Notes under the pieces: generated by a model
Databases searched by the model: none
What the model was told of the DNA's origin: nothing
The model's input: only the letters and a program-made list of their open reading frames with translations
Source: a virus
Strand: one strand, 5' to 3'
Virus record (IMG/VR): IMGVR_UViG_3300024348_000077
Span: 1-46,907 of that record
DNA: 46,907 nt
Program-made: the position numbers and the translations under genes
In this document: positions 16,698 through 25,962 of the stretch, piece after piece
How positions within the stretch are numbered: position 1 is the stretch's first letter
How the letters are laid out: every line of letters starts with the position of its first letter

Positions 16698-17921
16698 TTA
16701 TGAGTATAAGTCCTCTTTTGCTTTTAATTTAATATCCAATTCTTGAAGGGCTTTTATTAGTACTCCCATACTTGAAGATATTATAATTCTGTCATGGGTA
16801 GTACCTGCAATTTCTTCAGGTGTGTCTTCTGCAATGAAACCATATTTAGTTTCTCCTTCCATTGTATCAATATCAAATTCATAACTAACAATTTTAGTTG
16901 CGTTAAGAATATTTAATGCTGATTTAGTAAAAGGTTGAATATCATATTTTAATTCTTCAGTTGATGTAGGAAAAAAGTTTGGAGAACCTATTCCTCCATT
17001 AGTACTTTTCCACTCATTTGGAGCTGTAATAAAATTAATACCACTATTGCTTCTAGCTCCTTGACCATCATACGCTTGTGCTTGAGTTGCATAATATAAT
17101 TGGTTCCAAAAACATTGATTAAATGTCATAGGAGAAGCTTGATTCAAAGTTTGATTATTACTATTTGCGGGGCCTGTTGGACCTGTTGGACCTGTAGGGC
17201 CTGTAATAACTGAACCTGCGGGACCTTGACCACCTGCGGGACCTGTTGGACCTGCGGGACCTTGACCACCATTTACACCTGATGAACCCGAAGTACCATT
17301 CGAACCTGCAGCACCTGTTGGACCTTGTGGACCTTGTGCACCCGTAGGGCCTTGAGCACCACTTGTACCTGATGACCCTGATGTTCCTGAAAGACCACCT
17401 ACACCGCTTGAGCCTGAAGTTCCTGATGTACCACTTGAACCTGATGTAGCATTAGAACCATTAGTTCCTGCTGTACCATTTGAGCCTGAAATATTACTAA
17501 TATTACTAATTCCATTTGTACCTGATGTTCCTGAAGTAGCTGCAGAACCATTTGTTCCCGATGTACCACTTGAGCCTGATAAATCACTTAATCCTGAAGT
17601 ACCTGCAGAACCATTCGTTCCTGAAGTACCACTTGATGCTGAATTTCCGCTTGTTGAGTGTTGACCACTTGTGCCATTAGTTCCTGAAATATTACTTGTT
17701 CCGTTTGTCCCATTCTCTGCAGCTAAAGATACAGTCCATTGTGAAAAAGTACCACTACCTACACTTATAGAAGGAGTTAATACCATAATACCCGTTCCTG
17801 CATTATAAGAAACTACTCTTCCTACGAAGTAGTTTAATTCATCATAAGTAACTTGTACAAAATCATTTGTCCTAAAACTAAGGTTTGTACTACAAGTAAG
17901 TGTTATATTAGAATAAGCCAT
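16698..17921 (-). CDS. Collagen-like virion fibre with C-terminal S74 chaperone
   Basis: 407 residues in three parts. (1) A ~68-residue beta-rich head (YSNITLTCSTNLSF...GSGTFSQWTVSL). (2) A Gly-X-Y region (~70-252), Ser/Thr/Asn-rich at first, then GPT/GPQ/GAQ triplets with Pro always in X. (3) A trimeric connector and a C-terminal domain (~318-407) with STEELKYDIQPFTKSALNIL, IVSYEFD, KYGFIAEDTPEE and a final coiled coil, matching peptidase S74 intramolecular chaperones; Ser320 and Lys325 are the likely dyad that releases the chaperone after trimer folding. Probably a receptor-binding or decorating fibre. Directly upstream of the hydroxylase. Confidence 0.85.
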   Translation of the reverse strand: MAYSNITLTCSTNLSFRTNDFVQVTYDELNYFVGRVVSYNAGTGIMVLTPSISVGSGTFSQWTVSLAAENGTNGTSNISGTNGTSGQHSTSGNSASSGTSGTNGSAGTSGLSDLSGSSGTSGTNGSAATSGTSGTNGISNISNISGSNGTAGTNGSNATSGSSGTSGTSGSSGVGGLSGTSGSSGTSGAQGPTGAQGPQGPTGAAGSNGTSGSSGVNGGQGPAGPTGPAGGQGPAGSVITGPTGPTGPTGPANSNNQTLNQASPMTFNQCFWNQLYYATQAQAYDGQGARSNSGINFITAPNEWKSTNGGIGSPNFFPTSTEELKYDIQPFTKSALNILNATKIVSYEFDIDTMEGETKYGFIAEDTPEEIAGTTHDRIIISSSMGVLIKALQELDIKLKAKEDLYS

Positions 17922-18289
17922 TAATTTAGAGGTATTATTTTTTGTCCATTTGTATTATAATCAACAATAGTTGGAGTCTTTTTTTTCATTACTAATTTAT
18001 TAAGCTCTTGCTTTCTCCAATCCATATTTCTTCCTCTTTCATTTTCTCTAGCTTCTACCCATCTAATAATTAAACTATGATTTTGTATTAATTCCTCAAA
18101 AGGTAAAAAACCATCATTAGGATTAAATCTTAAAGTAGTAACATCTTCTATGCTAGATTCATACTCTCCTGTTTCATCTACTATTTTTCCCCATAATTTC
18201 CAATGTACCCTATATAATACATTTTCTCTACCATTAGAAGTAGGTTGTACTTGAAGTCTTAAAATTTCCCAACGGTAAGTTATAGCCAT
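17921..18289 (-). CDS. Small phage-type structural protein, DUF7936-like
   Basis: 122 soluble residues. AITYRWEILRLQVQP, then VLYRVHWKLWGKI and FEELIQNHSLIIRWVEA, give a beta-sheet core like the small tailed-phage protein I recall as DUF7936 (YTWKI..L...V..V.W...G......L....V..WV). The C-terminus is basic and extended. It sits between two collagen-like fibre genes, sharing one base with the downstream one (TAATG), so it may attach or assemble fibres. The family call is tentative. Confidence 0.5.
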   Translation of the reverse strand: MAITYRWEILRLQVQPTSNGRENVLYRVHWKLWGKIVDETGEYESSIEDVTTLRFNPNDGFLPFEELIQNHSLIIRWVEARENERGRNMDWRKQELNKLVMKKKTPTIVDYNTNGQKIIPLN

Positions 18290-18305
18290 AATATTGTTAT
18301 TTATT

Positions 18306-19535
18306 TTACAAATTTATAATTTTTTCGTCTAATTCTTGAACTGCTTTTATAGCAATTGCTATAGTTGAGTTAATCTCCATCATATCTTGTTTAGAGCCTG
18401 ATAATTCTTTTGGTGTATTATCTGCAATAAATCCTATTTTAGGGATTTCACTTTGTTCTAAATCATCTAAATCATACTTATACGATACTATATCTGTTTG
18501 CTTAATAATATCTATAGCAGATTTTGTAAATGGCTCAATATTCTTTTTTACCTCTTGAGTAGAAGTACCAAAAAAATAAGCAGCACCCACCGCACCATAA
18601 GTATACCAATTAGCAGAATCGCCTATCCAACCATGCGGTAAATAGTCAAATGCAGCATTAAATTGAGCACCGTCAGCAACATAAAATATAGGAGCATATA
18701 ATGGACCTGCACCTTCCATAGAATAAAATGAAACATTACTATTTGTATTCAAAGCCTGATTATAAACTGTTTGAGGACCTTGTGCTCCTGTAGGACCTGT
18801 TGGACCTGTTGGACCTGTTCTTGAAGGACCTTGAGGGCCTGTTGGTCCCTGACCACCTGCACCACCTTGTGCTCCTGTTGGACCATTTACTCCTGAAACA
18901 CCTGAAGAACCTGCTACTCCTGTTGGACCTTGTGGACCTTGTGCACCTGTTGGACCTTGTGGACCATTAACTCCGCTTACTCCACTACCACCACTTGCAC
19001 CGTTTGTTCCACTAGAAGCACTTGTGCCTGAAGTTCCTGATGAACCTGATAAATTTGCAATACCCGATGAACCTGAAGTTCCTGATGTCCCTGAAGAACC
19101 ACTTGTTCCTGATGAACCTGAAGTTCCATTTACTGTTGATAATTGAGAAAGTCCACTAGAACCACTTGAAGCTGAAGTTCCATAAGTACCTGTAGAACCT
19201 GAAGTTCCTGATAATGAAGATGTGCCACTTGTTGCACTTGTACCTGAACTACCATCCGTTCCCGAAGTTCCTGATGAAGCACTTGTACCATAAGTACCGC
19301 TTACACCTGAAGTTCCACTAGAACCACTTAATCCTGTTAATGAAACTATCCAATCACTATAAGTTCCGCTACCAACAGATTTTGTTGGAGTTACCGTCAT
19401 AGCACCTGTTGACGAATCATAAGATACTACAATTCCAATAATATAATTATCAGCATCATAGCTTAATTGCACATTATCACCTGTTACAAAAGCTAATCCT
19501 GTTGTTGTTGTTATGTTTATATTAGCGTATGGCAT
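18306..19535 (-). CDS. Collagen-like virion fibre with C-terminal S74 chaperone
   Basis: 409 residues, paralogous to the fibres on either side. Head domain ~1-68 (YANINITTTTGLAF...GSGTYSDWIVSLTG); Gly-X-Y region ~70-258, first Ser/Thr-rich and then GPQGPTGAQ-type triplets; a middle trimer domain; and the S74 domain (~320-409) with STQEVKKNIEPFTKSAIDII (Ser325, Lys330), IVSYKYD and KIGFIADNTPKE. Pro occupies only the X position. The central domains between collagen and chaperone differ among the three fibres, so they are likely the parts that face different receptors. Overlaps the upstream fibre gene by 14 bases. Confidence 0.85.
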   Translation of the reverse strand: MPYANINITTTTGLAFVTGDNVQLSYDADNYIIGIVVSYDSSTGAMTVTPTKSVGSGTYSDWIVSLTGLSGSSGTSGVSGTYGTSASSGTSGTDGSSGTSATSGTSSLSGTSGSTGTYGTSASSGSSGLSQLSTVNGTSGSSGTSGSSGTSGTSGSSGIANLSGSSGTSGTSASSGTNGASGGSGVSGVNGPQGPTGAQGPQGPTGVAGSSGVSGVNGPTGAQGGAGGQGPTGPQGPSRTGPTGPTGPTGAQGPQTVYNQALNTNSNVSFYSMEGAGPLYAPIFYVADGAQFNAAFDYLPHGWIGDSANWYTYGAVGAAYFFGTSTQEVKKNIEPFTKSAIDIIKQTDIVSYKYDLDDLEQSEIPKIGFIADNTPKELSGSKQDMMEINSTIAIAIKAVQELDEKIINL

Positions 19536-20772
19536 TTTTCTTATTTTGTAAAGCTATTATTCTATTGTCAATTTCTTGTATCGCTTTTAAAATAACACTC
19601 AAAGTATTGGTATTATCCATTTTATCATGCTGTTCTGTTGCTAATTCAGCAGGAGTATTTTCTGCAATAAATCCAATTAAAGTTACATCATCATGTACTC
19701 CTGAATCAAGTTTATAACTAACTATTTCTGTTCTATTTAAAATATCCATAGCCGATTTTACAAAGGGCTGAATATCTTTTTTTAATTCTCTTAAAGATGG
19801 ATTATAGAAATAAACACCACCTAAAGCAGCATTAGTTGCCCATCCAAACCCAAATCCTTGCCAAGTAGGAGCAACATTACTAGCAATTCCTTTACCTTGG
19901 TCTCCTGCTGTATAATATCTACCATAAGTAAATAAATATTGGCTTCCTGTTAAAGTACCAAATACTATAGGTCCTGCACCAACATTTAAGTTTTGGTTAT
20001 AACTTGCTGAACTACCTGTTGCACCTGTACCACCTTGACCACCTGTAGGAGCTGAAGCAGGTTGAATACCTTGTGGACCTGTAGGGCCTTGTGGACCTTG
20101 TGCTCCTGTAGGGCCTTGAGCACCACTTGAACCTGAAGTACCTTTTGCTCCTGCGGGACCTTGACCACCTGCAGCTCCTGTTGGACCTTGTGCTCCTGTT
20201 GGACCTGTAACGCCCGATGAACCTGAAGTTCCTGATGTCCCTGAAGAACGACTTATTCCTGAACCTCCTGCACTTGCATAAGCTCCAATTGAACCTGAAG
20301 TTCCTGAAGTACCGCTTCTTGCTGATACTGCGTTTGTACCTGAAGTACCACTAGTACCATTTGAACCTGTTTGCCCTGCAGTTCCTGAAGATGCAGATGT
20401 TCCTGCAGAACCTGAAGAAGCAGATGTGCCTGAAGTTCCGTTAGAACCGTTAGTTCCATTAGTACCATTAGTCCCACTAACACCTGAAGTACCATTTGTA
20501 CCTGCAGACCCTGCTGCTGAACTGTTTCCTGAAGTACCTGAAGTACCGCTAGAACCATTATAACCAATTAAACTAACTGTCCATGTATTATACGAACCTG
20601 CATCCCCTGAATAAGTTAAGGGCGTAATAACTAAATCTCCCGTTGTCGAGTTATATGAAACTACTTGTCCGTATATTGATACATTTGGTGGACTAGTTGC
20701 AGTTACAAAATCATGCGTTTTGAATAATAAATTCGGTTGAATTTGAAATGTTATATTGGAATATGTAGGCAT
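19522..20772 (-). CDS. Collagen-like virion fibre with C-terminal S74 chaperone
   Basis: 416 residues. Head ~1-72 (YSNITFQIQPNLLFKTHDF...GSYNTWTVSLIG), Gly-X-Y region ~73-260 with Thr/Ser/Asn-rich triplets and then GPTGAQGPQ triplets, a middle domain, and S74 (~322-416) with SLRELKKDIQPFVKSAMDIL (Ser326, Lys331), IVSYKLD and LIGFIAENTPAE. It holds the only clear Lys in a collagen Y position (GAK), a possible lysyl-hydroxylation site. First of the three-fibre series, following the long Gly-X-Y protein by 27 bases. Confidence 0.85.
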   Translation of the reverse strand: MPTYSNITFQIQPNLLFKTHDFVTATSPPNVSIYGQVVSYNSTTGDLVITPLTYSGDAGSYNTWTVSLIGYNGSSGTSGTSGNSSAAGSAGTNGTSGVSGTNGTNGTNGSNGTSGTSASSGSAGTSASSGTAGQTGSNGTSGTSGTNAVSARSGTSGTSGSIGAYASAGGSGISRSSGTSGTSGSSGVTGPTGAQGPTGAAGGQGPAGAKGTSGSSGAQGPTGAQGPQGPTGPQGIQPASAPTGGQGGTGATGSSASYNQNLNVGAGPIVFGTLTGSQYLFTYGRYYTAGDQGKGIASNVAPTWQGFGFGWATNAALGGVYFYNPSLRELKKDIQPFVKSAMDILNRTEIVSYKLDSGVHDDVTLIGFIAENTPAELATEQHDKMDNTNTLSVILKAIQEIDNRIIALQNKKNAIR

Positions 20773-20799
20773 ATTTTTTTCAATTTTTTATGGTTTTTT

Positions 20800-23700
20800 T
20801 TAAGCTGCTGTTGTTGTTGTAGTTGTAGTGCTTGTAGTAGTAGCTTCAGCTAAAGGTAATGTTTCACTTGAACCTGATGTACCTGAATACACAGAAGTTG
20901 CACCTGAAGTTGCAGAAGTACCTGTTGTACCTGCTGTACCTGCAGTTCCACTTGTACCTGAAGTGCCTGTTGTACCGCTTGAGCCATCTGTACCTGTTGT
21001 TCCTGAAGTACCGCTAGTACCTGTTGTACCGCTTGAGCCATCTGTACCTGCTGTTCCTGAAGTACCGCTAGTACCTGTTGTACCGCTTGAACCTGAAGTT
21101 CCTGCTGTTGCATCTTGACCTGAAGTTCCTGCTGTTCCTGATGAGCCATCTGTTCCGCTTGTACCTGTCGTACCCGAAGTACCTGAAGTACCGCTTGTAC
21201 CTGAACTACCACTTGATGCTGAAGTACCGCTTGTACCTGAGCTACCTGAAGTACCTGATGTTGCATCCTGACCTGAAGTACCTGATGTTGCATCTTGACC
21301 TGAAGTACCTGCTGTTGCAGCCGTACCACTAGAGCCTGATGTACCTGATGTACCATCTCCTCCTGAAGCACCCGCAAGGTTTACTTGCCAAGAAGAATAA
21401 GTACCTGAACCAATAGGGTCAACTACTGTAAATGTCATTATACCCGTAGCTGAAGAATATGAATTTACATCAGCAATAACATAGTTAGCAGCATCATAAG
21501 CAATTAATACAGATTGTGCTGTTGTCCATTGTAGACCTGTACCAATTGTTATTGTACCTGATGAACCTATTCCGCCAATTAAATATGTGCTTATTGAAGC
21601 TGACTTATATCTATCTCCTGATAAACCTGCAGTTCCTGCTGAACCTGAAGTACCTGATGTACCATTAGTTCCTGATGAACCACTAGTTCCTGCTGTTGCA
21701 TTTTGACCTGAAGTACCACTAGAGCCATCAGTACCTGTTGTACCACTAGAGCCATCGGTAGCTGAAGTTCCGCTTGTAGCTGAAGTACCACTTGTTCCTG
21801 ATGTTCCTGAAGAACCATCTGTAGCTGAAGTACCACTTGTACCTGTTGTTCCTGATGTTCCTGAAGAACCATCTGTTCCTGATGTAGCATCTTGTCCACT
21901 AGTTCCACTTGAACCATCAGTACCTGTAGTTCCTGCTGTACCTGCTGTACCATTTGTTCCTGAAGTACCTGCTGTTCCTGATGAACCACTTGAAGCTGAA
22001 GTACCTGAAGTACCACTAGTACCTGTTGTTCCTGCTGTACCTGAACTACCATCTGTACCATTTGTTCCTGAAGTACCTGCAGTTCCACTAGACCCGTTAG
22101 TTCCACTAGTACCTGAAGAGCCATTTGTACCACTAGAACCATCAGTACCTGAAGTACCGTCTATTCCACTAGTTCCACTTGAACCGTCTGTTCCTGTAGT
22201 TCCTGAAGTACCGTTAGAGCCATCAGTACCTGAAGTACCATCTATTCCACTAGTTCCACTTGAACCGTCTGTTCCTGTAGTTCCTGAAGTACCATCTATT
22301 CCACTAGTTCCACTTGAACCGTCTGTTCCTGTAGTTCCTGAAGTACCGCTTGAACCTGAAGTTCCGCTTGTACCTGTCGTACCTGAAGTACCTGAAGTAC
22401 CGCTTGAACCTGAAGTTCCTGCTGTTGCATCAATACCTGAAGTACCTGCTGTTGCTGAAGTTCCACTAGAACCATCTGTACCTGTAGTTCCTGAAGTACC
22501 ACTTGAACCGTCTGTTCCTGAAGTACCATCAACACCTGCTGTACCTGAAGAACCGCTAGAACCTGAAGTTCCATTTGAACCATCAGTACCGCTAGAACCT
22601 GAAGTTCCGCTAGAGCCACTAGAGCCACTTGAACCTGAGCTACCTGAAGTACCATTTGTACCTGAAGTACCATCTCCTCCTGATGCACCCGCTAAGTTTA
22701 CTTGCCACGCACTATAAGTACCTGAACCTACTGTGTCTATAGGTGCACTATAAGTTAATTGACCATTACCTGAATTATAAGCAATTACCTCTGATATTTG
22801 ATAGTTTGCACCATCATAAGCTATTATTACTGATTGAGCTACTGAATAAGCCAATCCTGTATTAACAGTTATTGCTCCACCAACTCCTAAAGTAGCTGTA
22901 CTTGTAGAAGCTGTTCTATATCTATCTCCTGAAATACCCGCAGTACCCGCAGTACCTGTAGTTCCTGATGAACCTGAAGTTCCTGAAGAGCCATCTGTAC
23001 CACTAGAACCTGAAGTTCCGTTAGTACCTGATGAACCTGAAGTTCCTGAACTTGCTGAAGTACCGCTAGTTCCTGTAGTGCCTGAACTACCATCTGTACC
23101 GCTAGTACCCGTAGTTCCTGAGCTTCCTGAAGTTCCTGTTGTACCCGTAGTTCCTGAAGTTCCTGAGCTTCCATCTGTACCTGAAGTTGCACTAGTTCCG
23201 CTTGAACCATCTGTACCACTAGTTCCACTTGAACCATCTGTACCTGAAGTTCCGTTTGTTCCACTTGTTCCGCTTGAACCGTCTGTTCCTGAAGTTCCTG
23301 AGCTTCCGTCTGTACCGTTTGTACCACTAGAACCTGAAGTTCCGTTTGTACCCGATGTACCACTAGAGCCATCAGTACCTGAAGTACCGCTTGAACCATC
23401 AGTACCTGAAGTTCCATTGACACCTGAAGTTCCATCTGCTGCACTAGTACCACTAGAACCATCAGTTCCTGTTGTACCACTAGAACCTGAACTTGCACTT
23501 GTACCACTTGTTCCTGTAGAGCCTGAAGTACCATTTGTTCCTGAAGAACCTGATGTTCCTGAAGAACCATCTCCACCCGCAGAACCTGATAAGTTTACTG
23601 TCCAAAAATTATATGTACCCGAACCAACGAATGTAGTTGCATTAAATACAAATATACCTGTGTTTGAGTTATAAGATACAACATCTCCAAATTGGATGTT

Positions 23701-24786
23701 GTTAATATCGTATGCGATTGTTACGGCTTGTCCTATTGAGTAAGCAAGTCCTAAACCAATTGTAATTGTAATTTGTCCTGAACCTGCTAAAGTAAATTCA
23801 GTAATTGAAGTTGTTTTATATCTATCTCCTGATAAACCTGCTGTTCCTGCTGAACCTGAAGTTCCTGAAGTTCCTGCTGAACCACTAGTTCCTGCTGAAC
23901 CTGAAGTTCCTGCTGAACCTGAAGTTCCATTTGTTCCCGAAGTACCTGAAGTACCTGCTGTTGCATCTTGACCACTAGTTCCTGCAGTTGCATCTTGACC
24001 TGAAGTACCACTAGAGCCATCTGTTCCACTTGTACCATCCACCCCACTAGTTGCTGAAGTTCCTGCTGAACCTGATGTACCTGAAGTACCATTAGAGCCA
24101 TGAGTTCCTGAAGTACCACTAGAGCCACTTGTTCCTGCTGTTGCATCTTGACCACTTGTACCTGCAGTCGCATCTTGACCTGAAGTACCGCTAGAGCCAT
24201 CAGCACCTGCTGTACCCGAAGAGCCACTAGAACCATCTGTTCCTGTTGTACCGCTTGAACCTGAAGAACCTGCAGTACCGCTAGAACCTGAAGATGCCGA
24301 AGAACCGCTAGAACCTGAAGTTCCTGCTGTTGCATCAACACCACTAGTGCCTGAACTACCTGATGAACCTTCACCACCTGAAGTACCACTAGAGCCATTA
24401 TTTCCTGAAGAGCCTGATGTACCACTAGAACCTGCAGCACCACTTGTACCTGCAGAACCACTAGTTCCTGATTGAGGCGTTATACCTGAAGTTCCTGATG
24501 AACCTGCAGTACCTGCAGTAGAATTTCCTGAAGTCCCTGAAGAACCTGCAGCACCACTTGTACCTGCAGTTCCTGTTAAACCTGTAGAGCCTGATGTACC
24601 TGAAGTCCCTGATGCACCACTAGTTCCACTAGAGCCATAGCTTATACCACTAGTACCAAGAGTACCTGATGTACCTGAAGTACCTGACACTCCCGATGTA
24701 CCCGCAGAACCACCTGTTCCTGAGCCACCGCCTGAGCCGCCACTAATAAAACTAAAAGTATCTCCTCCTAAAAATGTACTACTCAT
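20800..24786 (-). CDS. Giant Gly-X-Y (GTS/GSS) fibre with three internal beta domains
   Basis: 1328 residues, nearly all Gly-X-Y triplets in which X and Y are Ser, Thr, Ala, Asp or Asn and almost never Pro ([15 protein letters not shown]). Gly is sometimes replaced by Ala (GTS ASS GSS). Three copies of a ~82-residue beta domain interrupt it at about 318-400, 619-700 and 1055-1137; each begins GDRY and ends GSGTY..W.VNL.G. The same domain forms the heads of the three collagen-like fibres. The N-terminus ([17 protein letters not shown]) may be the virion anchor, and the C-terminus is [14 protein letters not shown]. Without Pro, triple-helix stability could depend on glycosylated Thr, which fits the glycosyltransferase island. 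No S74 chaperone. Confidence 0.85.
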   Translation of the reverse strand: MSSTFLGGDTFSFISGGSGGGSGTGGSAGTSGVSGTSGTSGTLGTSGISYGSSGTSGASGTSGTSGSTGLTGTAGTSGAAGSSGTSGNSTAGTAGSSGTSGITPQSGTSGSAGTSGAAGSSGTSGSSGNNGSSGTSGGEGSSGSSGTSGVDATAGTSGSSGSSASSGSSGTAGSSGSSGTTGTDGSSGSSGTAGADGSSGTSGQDATAGTSGQDATAGTSGSSGTSGTHGSNGTSGTSGSAGTSATSGVDGTSGTDGSSGTSGQDATAGTSGQDATAGTSGTSGTNGTSGSAGTSGSAGTSGSAGTSGTSGSAGTAGLSGDRYKTTSITEFTLAGSGQITITIGLGLAYSIGQAVTIAYDINNIQFGDVVSYNSNTGIFVFNATTFVGSGTYNFWTVNLSGSAGGDGSSGTSGSSGTNGTSGSTGTSGTSASSGSSGTTGTDGSSGTSAADGTSGVNGTSGTDGSSGTSGTDGSSGTSGTNGTSGSSGTNGTDGSSGTSGTDGSSGTSGTNGTSGTDGSSGTSGTDGSSGTSATSGTDGSSGTSGTTGTTGTSGSSGTTGTSGTDGSSGTTGTSGTSASSGTSGSSGTNGTSGSSGTDGSSGTSGSSGTTGTAGTAGISGDRYRTASTSTATLGVGGAITVNTGLAYSVAQSVIIAYDGANYQISEVIAYNSGNGQLTYSAPIDTVGSGTYSAWQVNLAGASGGDGTSGTNGTSGSSGSSGSSGSSGTSGSSGTDGSNGTSGSSGSSGTAGVDGTSGTDGSSGTSGTTGTDGSSGTSATAGTSGIDATAGTSGSSGTSGTSGTTGTSGTSGSSGTSGTTGTDGSSGTSGIDGTSGTTGTDGSSGTSGIDGTSGTDGSNGTSGTTGTDGSSGTSGIDGTSGTDGSSGTNGSSGTSGTNGSSGTAGTSGTNGTDGSSGTAGTTGTSGTSGTSASSGSSGTAGTSGTNGTAGTAGTTGTDGSSGTSGQDATSGTDGSSGTSGTTGTSGTSATDGSSGTSGTSGTSATSGTSATDGSSGTTGTDGSSGTSGQNATAGTSGSSGTNGTSGTSGSAGTAGLSGDRYKSASISTYLIGGIGSSGTITIGTGLQWTTAQSVLIAYDAANYVIADVNSYSSATGIMTFTVVDPIGSGTYSSWQVNLAGASGGDGTSGTSGSSGTAATAGTSGQDATSGTSGQDATSGTSGSSGTSGTSASSGSSGTSGTSGTSGTTGTSGTDGSSGTAGTSGQDATAGTSGSSGTTGTSGTSGTAGTDGSSGTTGTSGTSGTTGTDGSSGTTGTSGTSGTAGTAGTTGTSATSGATSVYSGTSGSSETLPLAEATTTSTTTTTTTAA
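22156..22344 (-). repeat. 54-bp direct repeats inside the giant fibre gene
   Basis: Units at 22237-22290 and 22291-22344 are identical and directly tandem (accatctattccactagttc...); a third copy at 22156-22209 differs by one base. Each encodes 18 residues (six Gly-X-Y triplets). Such exact repeats point to recent slippage or unequal recombination, so fibre length may vary between isolates. Confidence 0.85.
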
Positions 24787-24792
24787 TACAAA

Positions 24793-25191
24793 TTATTTAA
24801 TCAATTCAAGTAAACTAATTTCTTTTATATATTTACCATCTTGATATACGAAATAACGAACTTCATCCTCGTCTTCTCTATCTAGGTAAACACATACTTC
24901 TATATTATTTGAGCTCATTCGAGCCTCTAAATTCTCAATAATTTTTTTGATTTGAGGGGGAACTAAAACAGTATATCCCTTCATATCAAAAGCTTTAACA
25001 TTTAGTATCTCTTTGATATTAGTTTCCCTTAATGGAGCATGGTCTTGACAATACATATAACCAACTTCTCGTTCAGAGGTCAAATTCAAAAGAAAAGAGA
25101 CATCTAATTGTTCTTTTTTATTTTCTTTTGCGAATCTTTTTATGGCTTTGTTAAAAATTGTTCTTGTTTCCGATAAGATAAAATCTTCCAT
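24793..25191 (-). CDS. Hypothetical soluble protein
   Basis: 132 residues, no membrane segment. A helical N-terminus (~1-30, TIFNKAIKRFAKENKKEQ) is followed by mixed alpha/beta sequence with CQDHAPLRE, VKAFDMKGYTVLVPPQIKKI and a two-stranded C-terminus (EVRYFVYQDGKYIKEISL). I do not recognise the family. Its position immediately upstream of the giant fibre gene, six bases away, suggests fibre attachment or assembly, but nothing in its sequence shows this. Confidence 0.65.
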   Translation of the reverse strand: MEDFILSETRTIFNKAIKRFAKENKKEQLDVSFLLNLTSEREVGYMYCQDHAPLRETNIKEILNVKAFDMKGYTVLVPPQIKKIIENLEARMSSNNIEVCVYLDREDEDEVRYFVYQDGKYIKEISLLELIK

Positions 25192-25221
25192 TTTTATGAT
25201 TTTTTTTTGTTTAAATATTTT

Positions 25222-25674
25222 TTATACATCCAAAACAGCTCCTCTAGGTATGCTGCTGTAGACTATATTATCTATAATTTTTGTTCTTTCCCATGTACCC
25301 GCAGCAAATTTATTAGCATAAGCAGCAGTCATAGGTCTTAATTTACCTTGATATAAAATAGCAGTTTCTTCCCCGTTTGCTACATAATCCCCGTCATTCA
25401 ATTCAAATTTCTTACCATCTTTACCAATTCCTTCAGGATATGTATATTTAGTTGTTGTTGCAGGTGCTGCAGTTGGCATAGGAATAGGTGCAGTTGGTGC
25501 AGTTGGTTGTTGAGGTGCTACAGGAATATTAGTTGGAAGATTACTTGTAATGTTAGACAAATTTTCTTCTACTAATGAGTTAACATTTAATTTAGAACCA
25601 CCTTTTGTCTTGTTATATATGTAGTAACCTACAACACCTAAACCTAAAAATAATATAATATTTGTACTTTTCAT
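25222..25674 (-). CDS. N-terminally anchored membrane protein with beta C-terminal domain
   Basis: 150 residues: a membrane segment at about 4-19 (NIILFLGLGVVGYYIY), then KTKGG, a Pro/Ala/Thr linker (~50-72), and a compact domain (~75-150; YPEGIGKDGKKFELNDGDYVANGEE...GAVLDV) that looks all-beta. The layout suits a virion membrane protein whose soluble domain reaches the capsid. No family recognised. Confidence 0.65.
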   Translation of the reverse strand: MKSTNIILFLGLGVVGYYIYNKTKGGSKLNVNSLVEENLSNITSNLPTNIPVAPQQPTAPTAPIPMPTAAPATTTKYTYPEGIGKDGKKFELNDGDYVANGEETAILYQGKLRPMTAAYANKFAAGTWERTKIIDNIVYSSIPRGAVLDV

Positions 25675-25683
25675 TTTAATATT

Positions 25684-25959
25684 TTATTGATATGATAATA
25701 CCACATCTGCTATTCCACCACCCGCAACGACTACTGTTACTCCATCTATAGGATTTTGAGTAGATGCTGCAGTCAAAGTTACACCTTGTCCTGTTGCAAA
25801 AATTACAGTATCAGAAGCAACTCCATTAAAGGTTGCTGTACCTAAAAGATTTACAGGTCCTTGTCTTGCTAAAATTGATACTCTAACAACATTTTGCGTA
25901 CCTGATATAGTTAGTGTGTCATCAGTAATTGTTTTAGACCATATATTAGTTGCTCCCAT
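25684..25959 (-). CDS. Small all-beta protein (candidate minor capsid or decoration protein)
   Basis: 91 soluble residues without charged helices; short strands of alternating hydrophobic residues (VVRVSILARQGPVNLLGTATF, SDTVIFATGQGVTLTA, IDGVTVVVAGGGIADVVLSY). I recall similar small beta-sandwich proteins among phage structural genes, but cannot name a family. It is one of the few non-membrane proteins in this stretch. Candidate capsid decoration or cement protein. Confidence 0.55.
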   Translation of the reverse strand: MGATNIWSKTITDDTLTISGTQNVVRVSILARQGPVNLLGTATFNGVASDTVIFATGQGVTLTAASTQNPIDGVTVVVAGGGIADVVLSYQ

Positions 25960-25962
25960 TTC

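Noticed and set aside
20828-24461. Long Val/Leu/Pro/Gln-rich open frames on both strands inside the giant fibre gene
   Set aside because: They are out-of-frame readings of the Gly-Thr-Ser codon repeats; composition is a by-product of the repeat, and no initiation context or family is visible.
16698-24786. Tail fibres as evidence for a tailed phage
   Set aside because: S74 chaperones and collagen-like stalks also occur on non-tailed virions, and no terminase, portal, tail tube, tape measure or baseplate gene is present in 47 kb.
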